Source: Streptomyces sp. HNM0575 (GTDB lineage: Bacteria > Actinomycetota > Actinomycetes > Streptomycetales > Streptomycetaceae). From it: DNA of 64,000 bases. Position 1 is the stretch's first letter. The number at the start of each line of letters is the position of its first letter. This document shows, piece by piece, positions 17,397 through 25,171 of the stretch. The notes beneath the pieces are model-generated. The model was not told the origin of the DNA and searched no databases. It saw nothing but the letters and a program-made list of their open reading frames with translations. The stretch is from positions 744,001-808,000 of the forward strand of contig NZ_JAASAG010000001.1 of assembly GCF_012726265.1 (NCBI RefSeq), given 5' to 3'. The translations under genes and the position numbers were made by a program.

Positions 17397-17784
17397 GGAA
17401 GTTCTCCCTCCGTCGCCGTGCACGCTACGGAACGACCAGGGCAGCAGGCGAGTTTCCGGCGGGGGAAAGCGGCCAGTGCTGCGTTCGGGGTCCGGGTTGC
17501 GGGCTCCGAGCCCGGTTCCCGAACTCGGGTCCCGGGTCCGGTTCCTAGTTCGGGTCCTGAACTCAATTCCCGGACTCGGTTTCCGGACCGCACGCGCGGA
17601 GCACCGCCCCGGAGTCTCCTCGCGCCCTCCGTGGAGGGACGGGATCCGGAGCGGTGCTCCGCGCGGTTCTCGCTTCTTCGGGCTTCTCTCCGGTCCTCTC
17701 GGCTTTGCTCGGCTTCGTATGGACGCGGGTCGCTTACCGGCTACGCCGCTTACCGGCTACGCCGGGTACGGGGCCCGGCGCCGG
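17397..17784. other. Intergenic region with degenerate GGGTCCGGGTTC-like repeats
   Basis: A 388-bp region between two minus-strand genes. Bases about 17480-17590 are a degenerate series of short gggtccgg/gttcccg words with mirror and inverted copies; the strong hairpin at 17593-17665 follows. No gene is supported. Confidence 0.4.
17593..17665 (-). terminator. Long 21-bp inverted repeat downstream of the HNH nuclease
   Basis: Arms 17593-17613 and 17645-17665 (cgcgcggagcaccgc core) pair over 21 positions with one mismatch. The 31-nt spacer contains a second small hairpin, ccctcc/ggaggg. It lies about 120 nt past the nuclease stop and may act as terminator or 3' stabiliser. Confidence 0.6.
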
Positions 17785-18456
17785 TCAGCAGGTGCCGAGC
17801 GCCTTGGTCAGGGCGTCCTTCTCCGCGGAGTCGGCGGTCATGCCGTAGGTGTCCTTCACCCAGATCCACATCCGCGCGTAGGTGCAGTGGTAGCCGCTCT
17901 CCGGGGGCATCCACTCGGCCGGGTCCTTGTCGCTCTTCGACTGGTTCACGTTGTCCGTGACGGCGAGCAGCTGCGAGATCTTCAGGTTGTTGGCGAGCTC
18001 CTGGCGCTTGTCCTGCGTCCAGTCGCTGGCGCCCGAGGTCCATGCCTCGGCGAGCGGCACCACGTGGTCGATGTCCACGTCCGAGGGCTTGGTCCACTTC
18101 CCGCCGTCGTACGGGCTGGTCCAGGTCCCGCTCGTGGGGTAGCAGTCGCTGCCCGTCTCCACGCCCTCGCCGTCCCGCTTGAGCACGGCCTCGCGTGTGT
18201 CGCACGAGTCGCCCTGGTCGATCCAGTGCGGGAACTTCTCCCGGTCGTAGCCGTCCATGGAGCCCTCGGCCTGCTCCTTGAGCCCGTCGAGCATCGTCTT
18301 CGCCTCGGAGGCGCTGGGCGGCGAGGGCGGCTCGGCCTGTGCGGGCGCGATACCCGTGGTGAACATCAGAAGGGCGGCGCAGGGAGCGGCGATTGCGGTG
18401 ATTATGACCGACTTGCGTCGACGCGCGTAGAGCTTGGTGCGTATGCGCTTCTGCAT
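17785..18456 (-). CDS. Secreted HNH-type nuclease (DUF1524-like)
   Basis: A 223-residue exported protein. A basic N-terminus (MQKRIRTKLYARRRKSV) and hydrophobic core (IITAIAAPCAALLMFTTG) with AQA cleavage site form the signal peptide. The mature part carries the DUF1524/HNH core DVDIDHVVPLAEAWTSG (catalytic DHxxP), then ELANNLKISQLLAVT and a final YHCTYARMWIWVK with a Cys that can pair with the C-terminal Cys. Four further Cys suggest disulfides. Similar Streptomyces exported proteins are regarded as extracellular nucleases. It stands alone; the 5' flank up to the Mn2+ riboswitch region is shared with a divergent transcript. Confidence 0.88.
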   Translation of the reverse strand: MQKRIRTKLYARRRKSVIITAIAAPCAALLMFTTGIAPAQAEPPSPPSASEAKTMLDGLKEQAEGSMDGYDREKFPHWIDQGDSCDTREAVLKRDGEGVETGSDCYPTSGTWTSPYDGGKWTKPSDVDIDHVVPLAEAWTSGASDWTQDKRQELANNLKISQLLAVTDNVNQSKSDKDPAEWMPPESGYHCTYARMWIWVKDTYGMTADSAEKDALTKALGTC

Positions 18457-18796
18457 ACGAACTCCCTCGTTGTGGGGGGATATTGCGAGACGTGCGCTCG
18501 TGAACCGATGGTGGCGGTGGCACGTTGCCGGGAGGCAGGCGCCAAGTAACAGCGTGACGACGTGTTCACGTCACATCAAGGGCTCGGTCACAACTCGCGG
18601 CCGACCACGGCCTCTTCCGCGCCCCGCGCGCGAGACCGCGCGCTCGTCCGCACGCCTCCGCGCGCCCGTCCACAGCGCGGCCGCCGCCCGTAACCCGCAG
18701 CCCTTCAGTACCCCGTCAGCAGCCGGTCCCCGGAGGGCCCCCACCCTGCCGGAGCCGATCGCGTGCGGGCGCGGGCGTCGTCTAGCCTTGCGGGCA
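18457..18796. other. Divergent intergenic region
   Basis: This 340-bp region holds the promoters of the secreted nuclease (minus) and of the riboswitch-led transporter transcript (plus). No gene and no confident promoter boxes were identified. Confidence 0.4.
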
Positions 18797-18990
18797 GCAG
18801 AAGGGGAGTAGCTCTTCGCCGGACCGTCGACATACCGGGCGGCCTCTGGTCTGCGGCCGTCGCGGTCTCACCGTGGCGCCCGCCGGCCGTGCGGTCCGCC
18901 CCGGCGCCCGGAGCGCGGCACATCCCGTACGGGCGGCGCGAGTTCGCGGCCGGTACGGGGCTGCGGCGCCAGTGAGACCTTCGGCCAGCA
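18797..18990 (+). promoter_or_regulatory. yybP-ykoY (Mn2+-sensing) riboswitch
   Basis: The 5' signature aaggggagtagct (from 18801) and the paired internal block gtcgacataccggg (18826-18839) match the yybP-ykoY aptamer; the closing element gtgagaccttcggcc (18972-18986) completes the stem. The variable arm lies between. It precedes a GDT1/TMEM165 transporter by about 155 nt, the classical target class (metal exporters and membrane proteins). Manganese is expected to relieve a block, probably on translation initiation or by termination within 18990-19143. Confidence 0.85.
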
Positions 18991-19143
18991 GTCCGTCGTC
19001 CCGTCATGTGCGTACGTCACGACTCGTTCGTGCCTCACAGCAGGCCACGTTCGTCACGTCGCGTCACGTACGTCATGCATCGACGCTGCCGTGCCGAAGC
19101 GTGCTCCGCGCCGGTGCGGCGGCCCGTCTCGAAGGAACCGTCA

Positions 19144-19749
19144 GTGATCAGCCTCTCCGTCGCGGTCGTCGTCTTCGGCGTCGTCTTCCTCGCCGAACTG
19201 CCCGACAAGACGGCCCTCGCGGGCCTGATGCTCGGCACCCGCTACCGCGCCCCGTACGTCTTCACGGGTGTCGCCGCCGCCTTCCTCCTGCACGTCGTGC
19301 TCGCCGTCGCCGCGGGAAGCGTGCTGACGCTTCTGCCGCACCGCCTCGTGCAGGCCGTGGTCGGCGTGCTGTTCCTCGCGGGCGCCGCGGTGCTGCTGCT
19401 GAAGAAGGACGAGACCGAGGGCGAGGGCGAGGGAGAGGGCGAGGAGGGGGCGGGGACCCCGGCGGGCCGGTCGTTCTGGAAGGCGGCGGGCAGCGGGTTC
19501 ACGCTCATCCTGGTCGCCGAGTTCGGAGATCTCACCCAGATCATGACCGCCAACCTCGCGGCACGTTACGACGATCCGGTCTCCGTCGGCCTGGGTGCGG
19601 TGCTGGCGCTGTGGTCCGTGGCGGCCATCGGGATCCTCGGCGGACGTACGCTGATGCGCTTCGTGCCCCTGCGGCTGATCACGAGGGTCGCGGCGCTGCT
19701 GATGACCGGCCTCGCGGCGTTCAGCCTGTACGAGGCGGCGGTGGGCTGA
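19144..19749 (+). CDS. GDT1/TMEM165 (UPF0016) family manganese/calcium transporter
   Basis: A 201-residue membrane protein with two homologous halves, each with the family signature E-x-G-D-x-T or variant: VVFLAELPDKTALAGL near residue 18 and LVAEFGDLTQIMTANL near 125. About six membrane helices flank a Gly/Glu-rich cytosolic loop (EGEGEGEGEEGAG). The first signature has Leu-Pro in place of x-Gly, as in many actinobacterial proteins. Homologues export Mn2+ or exchange Ca2+/Mn2+ for protons. The GTG at 19144 sits just after the riboswitch leader, giving a direct regulatory logic: manganese induces its own exporter. Confidence 0.88.
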   Translation: MISLSVAVVVFGVVFLAELPDKTALAGLMLGTRYRAPYVFTGVAAAFLLHVVLAVAAGSVLTLLPHRLVQAVVGVLFLAGAAVLLLKKDETEGEGEGEGEEGAGTPAGRSFWKAAGSGFTLILVAEFGDLTQIMTANLAARYDDPVSVGLGAVLALWSVAAIGILGGRTLMRFVPLRLITRVAALLMTGLAAFSLYEAAVG

Positions 19750-19958
19750 GCGCCTCGCAGGGGTGTCGGGGAAGAGCTGCGGTGCGTGCCCTTCCCCGCC
19801 CGGCCGGGAGGGCGAACGGCCGTCCCGGCGGGGGCAGTTCGGCCGTCGCCGGGACGCCCGCGGGGCGGTGCTCTACTGTGATGCCCTTCCGCGGCGCTGC
19901 GATCGGCGCACAAGCGTGGAAGCCTCGGCAAAACCACAAATCGACCACGGGGGGAACT

Positions 19959-21089
19959 GTGCGTGTCAACGGACGTGTGGGCAGGGCGGCGGGAGTGCTC
20001 GTACTGGCGCTGAGCGCGGCGGCGTGCGGCGCGGGTGCGGACTCGCATCCGGGCGCGGAGGGCGGGGGCGCGAAGGAGAAGGGGAAGTCCGTTCCCGCGC
20101 GGCCCCTGCCCGTGGAGGGCGGCAAGCGCACGGTCACCTGGACCGACTTGAAGCACAGATCGCACGAACTGGAGGCCGCTCCCAGCGAGTTGGCGCGCGG
20201 GTCGGTCTCCGACCTGGAGAACGTACGGCTCGACGACGAGCTGAAGGGGAAGGTGCCGTACTACCTCACCGTCTCCTACACCAACAAGGGCAGCACCCGT
20301 CTCGAACGCCCGTCGCCGGAACGGGACTTCCTGCTCGCCTCCGCCGACGGGCAGCCCGGAAAGCCGATATCGGTCTTCTCCTCCGCGCTCTCGCAGGACT
20401 CGGGTCTGCCCGACGCCTGCTCGAAGGGCGCTCCGGAGTCGCTGGCCCCGGGCGGTGAGGCGACCGTGTGCCAGATCTTCATGATGCCGGGGAATCTGGC
20501 CCCGGCGGCGGTCTCCCACATCGGCCGGGACGCACAGGGGAATGAGAGCGACCCGGTCATCTGGAAGGCGGGCGGCTCGGGAAACGGAGCCGGAAAGGGT
20601 GCCGGAAAGGGCGCCGGAAAGGCCGGACTCCCCGGCGGAATACTGGAGTTGAAGAAAACCGGCCGGTCGGCCGTGCAGGACGCCAAGCGCCGCAACGTGA
20701 AGGTGGAGGTCGCTGCCCAGAGCATCCGTCCCGGCAAGGTGGCGGATCTCGGCCGTTTCGAACTCGACCCGGACGAGAAGAAGCAGGTCCCGTACTACGT
20801 CACCGTCGAATACCGCAACATGGGCTCGAACGAACTGCTGCCGCAGATGAATCAGAAGACGGAATTGCGCGCGGTCAGCGGACGTTCGGCACGCCGGCTG
20901 AACCTCATCGACCTCAGCGGCGAAGGCCTCGCCCAGTGTCCCGACGCGAAGCCCGACGGCCTGGTGAGGCCGAAGGCTTCGGTGACGGAATGCTCCGTCT
21001 TCATGCTTCCCAGGACCGATTCCCCGGCCTCGCTCGTCTTCACCGGCGAGGGCAAGGCCGCGAAGACGGTCACCTGGCGGGCCCCCTAG
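19959..21089 (+). CDS. Secreted lipoprotein with an internal duplication
   Basis: A 376-residue predicted lipoprotein: the N-terminus has a hydrophobic core and lipobox LSAAACG (Cys near residue 25). Two related domains follow. The first (about 55-200) and second (about 235-376) share the pattern VPYY(L/V)TV(S/E)Y(T/R)N followed by GS and later a Cys-containing segment ending in (Q/S)xFMxP. A Gly/Lys linker (KGAGKGAGKGAG) separates them. This looks like a tandem immunoglobulin-like (DUF4352-type) fold; the ligand is unknown. The GTG at 19959 has a GGGGGGAA Shine-Dalgarno. No operon partner is apparent. Confidence 0.8.
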   Translation: MRVNGRVGRAAGVLVLALSAAACGAGADSHPGAEGGGAKEKGKSVPARPLPVEGGKRTVTWTDLKHRSHELEAAPSELARGSVSDLENVRLDDELKGKVPYYLTVSYTNKGSTRLERPSPERDFLLASADGQPGKPISVFSSALSQDSGLPDACSKGAPESLAPGGEATVCQIFMMPGNLAPAAVSHIGRDAQGNESDPVIWKAGGSGNGAGKGAGKGAGKAGLPGGILELKKTGRSAVQDAKRRNVKVEVAAQSIRPGKVADLGRFELDPDEKKQVPYYVTVEYRNMGSNELLPQMNQKTELRAVSGRSARRLNLIDLSGEGLAQCPDAKPDGLVRPKASVTECSVFMLPRTDSPASLVFTGEGKAAKTVTWRAP

Positions 21090-21398
21090 CACGCCGACCA
21101 GCACGCCGACCAGCGCGCCGAGAGGGCGTGAACTCCCCCTTCCCGTACGGCATTTCACTTTGCCGCGCCCGCCGCCGCCTTCTTCTCGCGGGCCTTCCCG
21201 GTGAGTTGCGCCATATCGCCGTGAAGACCCGCCCGCGGTACGGGCGGAATGACCCTCGTCACCCTTCGCACCTCATTTCGGATAGTGGTCGACCACTCGC
21301 CCAGGGACCACGTAAGGTGCACGGCTGGACAGTCACTGGCGATTCGGGCTGCGTCGGCGCGTAAAGGGCGCGGCGGCGGGCCCAGGGGAGGGGCCGGG
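21090..21398. other. Intergenic region
   Basis: A 309-bp region between two plus-strand genes. It opens with two and a half copies of agcacgccgacc right after the lipoprotein stop. The sequence near 21240-21340 is less GC-rich and may hold the next promoter, but no boxes are assigned. No gene was recognised. Confidence 0.35.
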
Positions 21399-22529
21399 AT
21401 GACGGCGCATAGATGCTGCCCTGAGTGCGGCGCGGAGTTCACTGCCGACGGGGGGAAGTTCTGTGGCTGCGTGGGCCCGTTCACGGCCGAGCACGTCGAT
21501 CCGATGCACATACGCCCGTACGTCGACCTGCCGGAGCCCGTGAACGAGGGGGCGGGCACGCCCGACCTCGAACCGTTCGCGCGCTGCGGACTGGGCGAGA
21601 CCGCGGAGCTGCCCACGCTGCGCCGTTACGACGTCGAGGGCGATGGCGAGGGCTACGGCGAGGCGCACCAGGACGAGCGGGGGTACGAGCAGGGGTACGA
21701 GCGCACCGGCGAGCCCACCGGGATGGACGCGACCGCCGCCTTCGCCGCGTACGGCCAGGACGGCGCCACCGACGCGACGCCCGTGCGCCGTGGTGGAGGC
21801 CACCGCCGCCGCAAGGGCCCGGGCGCCTATGCGTACGGACGCGACCAGGAGGCCCGCAAGCGCCGCGGACCGGCGCGGGTGGCCCTCGCCGCGGCCGGCG
21901 TGGTCGCCGCGCTCGGCGCCGGACTTCTGACGACGCAGACGCTCACCGACGACGACGGCGGCGACGACCGCAGCCTCAGCACGGACGACACCGCCCTCCC
22001 GGACCTCAGCGGCCGTCCGACGAAGGACCCGTCCCATACGGAGGAGAAGCGCTCCAAGAAGCCCTCCGAGAAGCAGAGTTCGCGCGAGAGCTCCGCGAAC
22101 TCCCGGGCCGCCCGCGACAGCAGCCGGCACACAGACCGCGCCCCCGTGCCCGCACCGCCGGGCACGTCCTCCTCCTCGGCTTCCTCGGCGCCCGGCACTC
22201 CCGGCGAGTCGGACGGCCGCGACGGGGGCCACGACCAGGGCGGCGACCACGACCGCGACCGTGACCGGCCGCGTCCCCCGCAGGACTCGACGCAGCCGGG
22301 CGGCGAGACGCTGCGGGCCGGTGACAGCGGCCCGGAGGTCGCCGAATTGCAGCGGCGCCTCAAGCAGGCGGGTGCGCTGGACGAGGGCGCCCCGGAGGAC
22401 GGCGTCTACTCGCAGCAGGTCCAGCAGGCGGTCGCGCAGTTCCAGTCGTGGAACGACGTGCGCGGCGACGAGTCCGGCGAGTACGGGCCGGACACGCGCC
22501 GTGCCCTGGAGTCCCAGACCTCCGGCTGA
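21399..22529 (+). CDS. Membrane-anchored peptidoglycan-binding protein with N-terminal zinc ribbon
   Basis: A 376-residue protein. The N-terminus has a CPECGAEFTADGGKFCGC zinc-ribbon-like Cys set. A charged cytosolic part (about 30-165) is followed by one membrane helix (VALAAAGVVAALGAGLLTT). The outer region is a Ser/Asp/Arg/Pro-rich stalk, and the last 75 residues are a PG_binding_1 domain (LRAGDSGPEVAELQRRLKQAG to AVAQFQSWNDV). It probably links the membrane to the cell wall. The ATG at 21399 follows a GGGAGGGG Shine-Dalgarno. Zinc-ribbon plus wall-binding protein is a recurrent Streptomyces architecture of unknown role. Confidence 0.82.
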   Translation: MTAHRCCPECGAEFTADGGKFCGCVGPFTAEHVDPMHIRPYVDLPEPVNEGAGTPDLEPFARCGLGETAELPTLRRYDVEGDGEGYGEAHQDERGYEQGYERTGEPTGMDATAAFAAYGQDGATDATPVRRGGGHRRRKGPGAYAYGRDQEARKRRGPARVALAAAGVVAALGAGLLTTQTLTDDDGGDDRSLSTDDTALPDLSGRPTKDPSHTEEKRSKKPSEKQSSRESSANSRAARDSSRHTDRAPVPAPPGTSSSSASSAPGTPGESDGRDGGHDQGGDHDRDRDRPRPPQDSTQPGGETLRAGDSGPEVAELQRRLKQAGALDEGAPEDGVYSQQVQQAVAQFQSWNDVRGDESGEYGPDTRRALESQTSG

Positions 22530-22576
22530 GCGGCCCGGGTGGCGTTCCCCCGCATCTCTTTGTACCGTGATGAAAC

Positions 22577-22652
22577 AAAGTGGTCCCGCCCGTTTCCCCT
22601 GCGCCAGGCTGTCTGGCCCGAGGGTCCCCTGACCGGCGGGCGGGACCACCTT
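22577..22652 (+). promoter_or_regulatory. Long-range inverted repeat in the 5' region of the HAD phosphatase
   Basis: aaagtggtcccgcccg (22577-22592) and cgggcgggaccacctt (22637-22652) pair over 16 positions with one mismatch around a 44-nt loop. It lies 47 nt past one stop and 35 nt before the next start, so it could be terminator or leader structure. Confidence 0.55.
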
Positions 22653-22687
22653 GGTTCTGTCTCCGTACGCGAGGGAGCCCGCACGCC

Positions 22688-23350
22688 ATGCCGACCCCCC
22701 AACCGCCCCTCACCGCCCGCGGACTCCTGCTCGACATGGACGGCACCCTCGTGAACTCGGACGCCGTCGTCGAACGCGTCTGGCGCGACTGGGCCCTCTC
22801 CAAGGGCGTCGACCCGGCCGCGGTGCTGCGCATCGCACACGGCCGCCAGGGTCATCTGACGATGGCCGACGTCTTCCCCGACCGCCCGATGGAGCTCAAC
22901 CACGCCGAGAACGAGGCCCTACTGGCCCGCGAGACAAGCGAGTTGGACGGCGTCGTCCCGGTCGCCGGCGCCCACGCCTTCATGGCCGCCCTTGTACGCG
23001 TACCGCATGCGCTGGTGACCTCCGCGGACACCGGCCTGGCGACGGCGCGTATGCGCGCGGCGGAAGTGCGCATCCCGGACGTGTGCATCACCGCCGAGCA
23101 CGTCAGCGCGAGCAAGCCCGACCCGGAGGGCTTCCTCAAGGGCGCGGCGGAGCTGGGCCTGCCGCCCGAGGACTGCGTGGCCTTCGAGGACTCCGGCGCG
23201 GGCGTCGCGGCGGCGCGGGCCGCGGGCATGCGGGTCGTGGGGGTCGGCGCGCGGGCTGCGGAGTACGACGTGACGGCCCACGTCCTCGACCTCACCGGGC
23301 TCACGGCCGAGCCGCTGGCGGACGGAGTCCGCCTGGAGTTCCGGGCGTGA
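22688..23350 (+). CDS. HAD-IA sugar/polyol phosphatase
   Basis: A 220-residue HAD subfamily IA phosphatase. Motif I LLLDMDGTLVNSD (nucleophile and acid Asp near residues 16 and 18), motif II VTSADT, motif III Lys in ASKPDPEGF, and motif IV VAFEDSGAGVAAA are all present. The cap domain between motif I and II is helical. The D-M-D-G-T-L-V-(N/D)-S form is typical of sugar-phosphatases and glycerol-3-phosphatases. The ATG at 22688 has GAGGGAG upstream. It appears to be a single-gene transcript with a structured leader. The exact substrate cannot be read from sequence. Confidence 0.88.
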   Translation: MPTPQPPLTARGLLLDMDGTLVNSDAVVERVWRDWALSKGVDPAAVLRIAHGRQGHLTMADVFPDRPMELNHAENEALLARETSELDGVVPVAGAHAFMAALVRVPHALVTSADTGLATARMRAAEVRIPDVCITAEHVSASKPDPEGFLKGAAELGLPPEDCVAFEDSGAGVAAARAAGMRVVGVGARAAEYDVTAHVLDLTGLTAEPLADGVRLEFRA

Positions 23351-23529
23351 GCGAGGCTTCGAGGAGTGAGCGCGGCTCAAGGCGTGCCCGCGGCTCAAGG
23401 CGTGCGCGCGGCTTCAGGCGTGAGCACGGCTCGCGGGCTGAACGCCGCTTCGAGGGCTGAGCGCCAAGGCGAGCGCCGAACGGTACGACCGGACTGAACG
23501 GCGTTGAGCGGCACGGCACTGAACGCTGC

Positions 23530-23581
23530 CGAGCGGAGCGGTACCGAGCGGAGCGGTACCGAGCGGAGCGGTACCGAGCGG
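23530..23581. repeat. 15-bp tandem repeat (3 units plus a partial)
   Basis: cgagcggagcggtac is repeated perfectly at 23530-23544, 23545-23559 and 23560-23574, with a partial fourth. The flanking 23351-23529 is built of related gcggctcaaggcgtg-like words. It lies between convergent genes and is non-coding. Confidence 0.85.
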
Positions 23582-23596
23582 CGCTGAGCGGGCGCG

Positions 23597-24406
23597 TCAG
23601 GGGCGGGTGGCGCCGTGCGCCTCACCGGGTTCCTCGCCGGGCACCTCAGCGGACGCGGGCTCGCGGCGGAAGAGGGCGGTCCAGAGGAAGGGTTGGCCGA
23701 AGTACAGCGAGCCCTCCGGCTCGTCGCGCATGCGGCGCAGCTCGACCTCCGTGAGACCGGAGAAGATCCGCCGCAACGCCTCGGGGGTGTAGGCGAGGCC
23801 GCCTTCCAGGCCGGGCTGCGGGCGCCGGTACAGCTCCGCGTCCCCGATCTCGCAGCCCGTCCCGCCCTCGCCGGCGGCGAAGCAGGTCAGCCCGAGATGG
23901 CCGCCGGGCGCGAGGACGCGGTCGAGCAGCGCGAGGTAGCTGACGCGGCGGTGCGGCGGCAGGTGGTGGAAGCAGCCGGAGTCGTAGATCAGGTCGTAGG
24001 GGCCCTCGATCGCGGTGCCGGGCGCGAACACGTCGCCGCACACGAACCGCACCTTCGCGCCCGCCTCTTCCGCCCGTTCCGCGGCCCAGGCGATGGCTGT
24101 GGGCGAGAGGTCGACGGCGTCGACGTCGAAACCGACGGCGGAGAGACGAACCGCGTTCCGGCCGGGACCGCAGCCCAGATCGAGTGCGCGTCCGGGCCCG
24201 GGTCCGGGGGTGACGAGCCCGCGCTCCACATACGAGACCAGGTTCTCGTCGGGCTGCGGAACGAAGAACGGCACGTCTATCGCACGGTTCGCGTAGAAGG
24301 CGTCCCACCAGGGGGCCGCGGCGGCAGTCCAGCGGTCCGCTTCCGGCTCGAACAAGCCGTCCAGCAGGCCGAGTACGTCCTCCACGCTGCGGATGTCACG
24401 GTCCAT
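23597..24406 (-). CDS. Class I SAM-dependent methyltransferase
   Basis: A 269-residue methyltransferase. Motif I is ALDLGCGPGRNAVRLSAVG (about 93-111), acidic motif II VDAVDLSPTAI, motif III FVCGDVFAPG and the post-motif YDLIYDSGCFHHLPPHR. The overall form resembles the TPMT/tellurite-type (TehB-like) group, where small thiols or metalloids are substrates; that is only a suggestion. Family similarity begins shortly after the ATG at 24406, which has a GAGGGGG Shine-Dalgarno. The C-terminal 20 residues are a Glu/Pro-rich extension. Confidence 0.85.
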   Translation of the reverse strand: MDRDIRSVEDVLGLLDGLFEPEADRWTAAAAPWWDAFYANRAIDVPFFVPQPDENLVSYVERGLVTPGPGPGRALDLGCGPGRNAVRLSAVGFDVDAVDLSPTAIAWAAERAEEAGAKVRFVCGDVFAPGTAIEGPYDLIYDSGCFHHLPPHRRVSYLALLDRVLAPGGHLGLTCFAAGEGGTGCEIGDAELYRRPQPGLEGGLAYTPEALRRIFSGLTEVELRRMRDEPEGSLYFGQPFLWTALFRREPASAEVPGEEPGEAHGATRP

Positions 24407-24558
24407 CGACGACGCCCCCTCACGGTCCGTGCACGATCCTAGAGCCGCCGCACGGCCCCTGACCCGGCCTTCCGGATCCGGCTGTGCGCTGCCGTAACCC
24501 CGGGTCGGAGCGGGCCTGTTGGGCGCTCGCCGTCTCTCCGTCGGCGCTCCGTTTCCGT

Positions 24559-24738
24559 TCACCACGGAAGCGGGAGCTCCCGCCCGTGCTCCGCCCGCGC
24601 ATGCCTGCGCAGCCGCACCCGCGCATCGGTCTCCGCGCTCCGGTCGTACTCCCGGGCGGCCTTGTCCACCTGCCCCAGCAATGCGGCACACGCCGGGCAG
24701 TCCCGTGCGGCCTTCGATTCGTCACTCATGTCCGACAT
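24559..24738 (-). CDS. Small Cys-containing protein (59 aa)
   Basis: A short frame with actinobacterial codon bias: MSDMSDESKAARDCPACAAL at the N-terminus, a helical charged middle (LGQVDKAAREYDRSAETDAR) and a basic C-terminus ending ELPLPW. The CPAC pair suggests half of a metal or redox site. Two starts are possible, 24738 and 24729. It lies 119 bp after the MhuD-like gene on the same strand and could be the tail of that operon or independent. No family name is assigned. Confidence 0.65.
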   Translation of the reverse strand: MSDMSDESKAARDCPACAALLGQVDKAAREYDRSAETDARVRLRRHARAEHGRELPLPW

Positions 24739-24856
24739 GCACGGATGTTCGCGCGCGCGGGCGCGGTCACGTGTCAGGTGCCCTTGGAGCGTCGCCGGTT
24801 GGCGTCATTCGGGTGTCATGCGGTGCCCGCCCCGAGGGGCAGGGGGGTCAGCGGGG

Positions 24857-25171
24857 TCAGGACTTGGGCGAGGCCTGCTGGACGACCTCGAAGGACCACA
24901 GGGCGGAGCTGTCCGAGGCGGGCTTGGGGCGGTCGGTGCCGCCCTGGTGTGCGGCCTTCATCGGGCCCTCCATCCAGGCCTGGAAGGACTCCTCGTCGCG
25001 CCACCGCGTGTACACCAGGTAGTTGTCGGTGCCCTCGACGGGGCGGAGGAGCTCGAACCACTCGAAGCCGTCCGAGCCCTCCACCGCGCCGGCGCGGGAC
25101 GCGAAGCGCTTCTCCAGGGTCTCGCGGGCCTCAGCGGGGACGTTCAGCACGTTGATCTTCACGATGCTCAT
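24857..25171 (-). CDS. MhuD-like haem-degrading monooxygenase (ABM fold)
   Basis: A 104-residue ABM-fold protein with close resemblance to mycobacterial MhuD: the opening VVKINAIEVPAGA of MhuD corresponds to IVKINVLNVPAEA here, and LEKRF, LLRPV and FQAW blocks coincide. The catalytic set of MhuD, Asn7, Trp66 and His75, falls at exactly the same positions. MhuD-type enzymes open haem to mycobilin without releasing CO. Its start overlaps the ECF S-component stop by 4 bp, so it is the last coupled gene of the cobalamin-riboswitch operon. A tetrapyrrole-degrading enzyme beside a corrinoid transporter is unusual; action on haem is family-based, action on a corrinoid would be speculation. Confidence 0.82.
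   Translation of the reverse strand: MSIVKINVLNVPAEARETLEKRFASRAGAVEGSDGFEWFELLRPVEGTDNYLVYTRWRDEESFQAWMEGPMKAAHQGGTDRPKPASDSSALWSFEVVQQASPKS

Noticed and set aside
18705..19007. Minus-strand frame of about 100 codons upstream of the GDT1 gene
   Set aside because: Its composition is Arg/Pro/Gly shadow-like and it covers the Mn2+ riboswitch.
23351..23596. Coding continuation after the HAD phosphatase or a small ORF in the repetitive region
   Set aside because: The DNA is made of short GC-rich words and a 15-bp tandem array between convergent genes, with no consistent frame or ribosome site.
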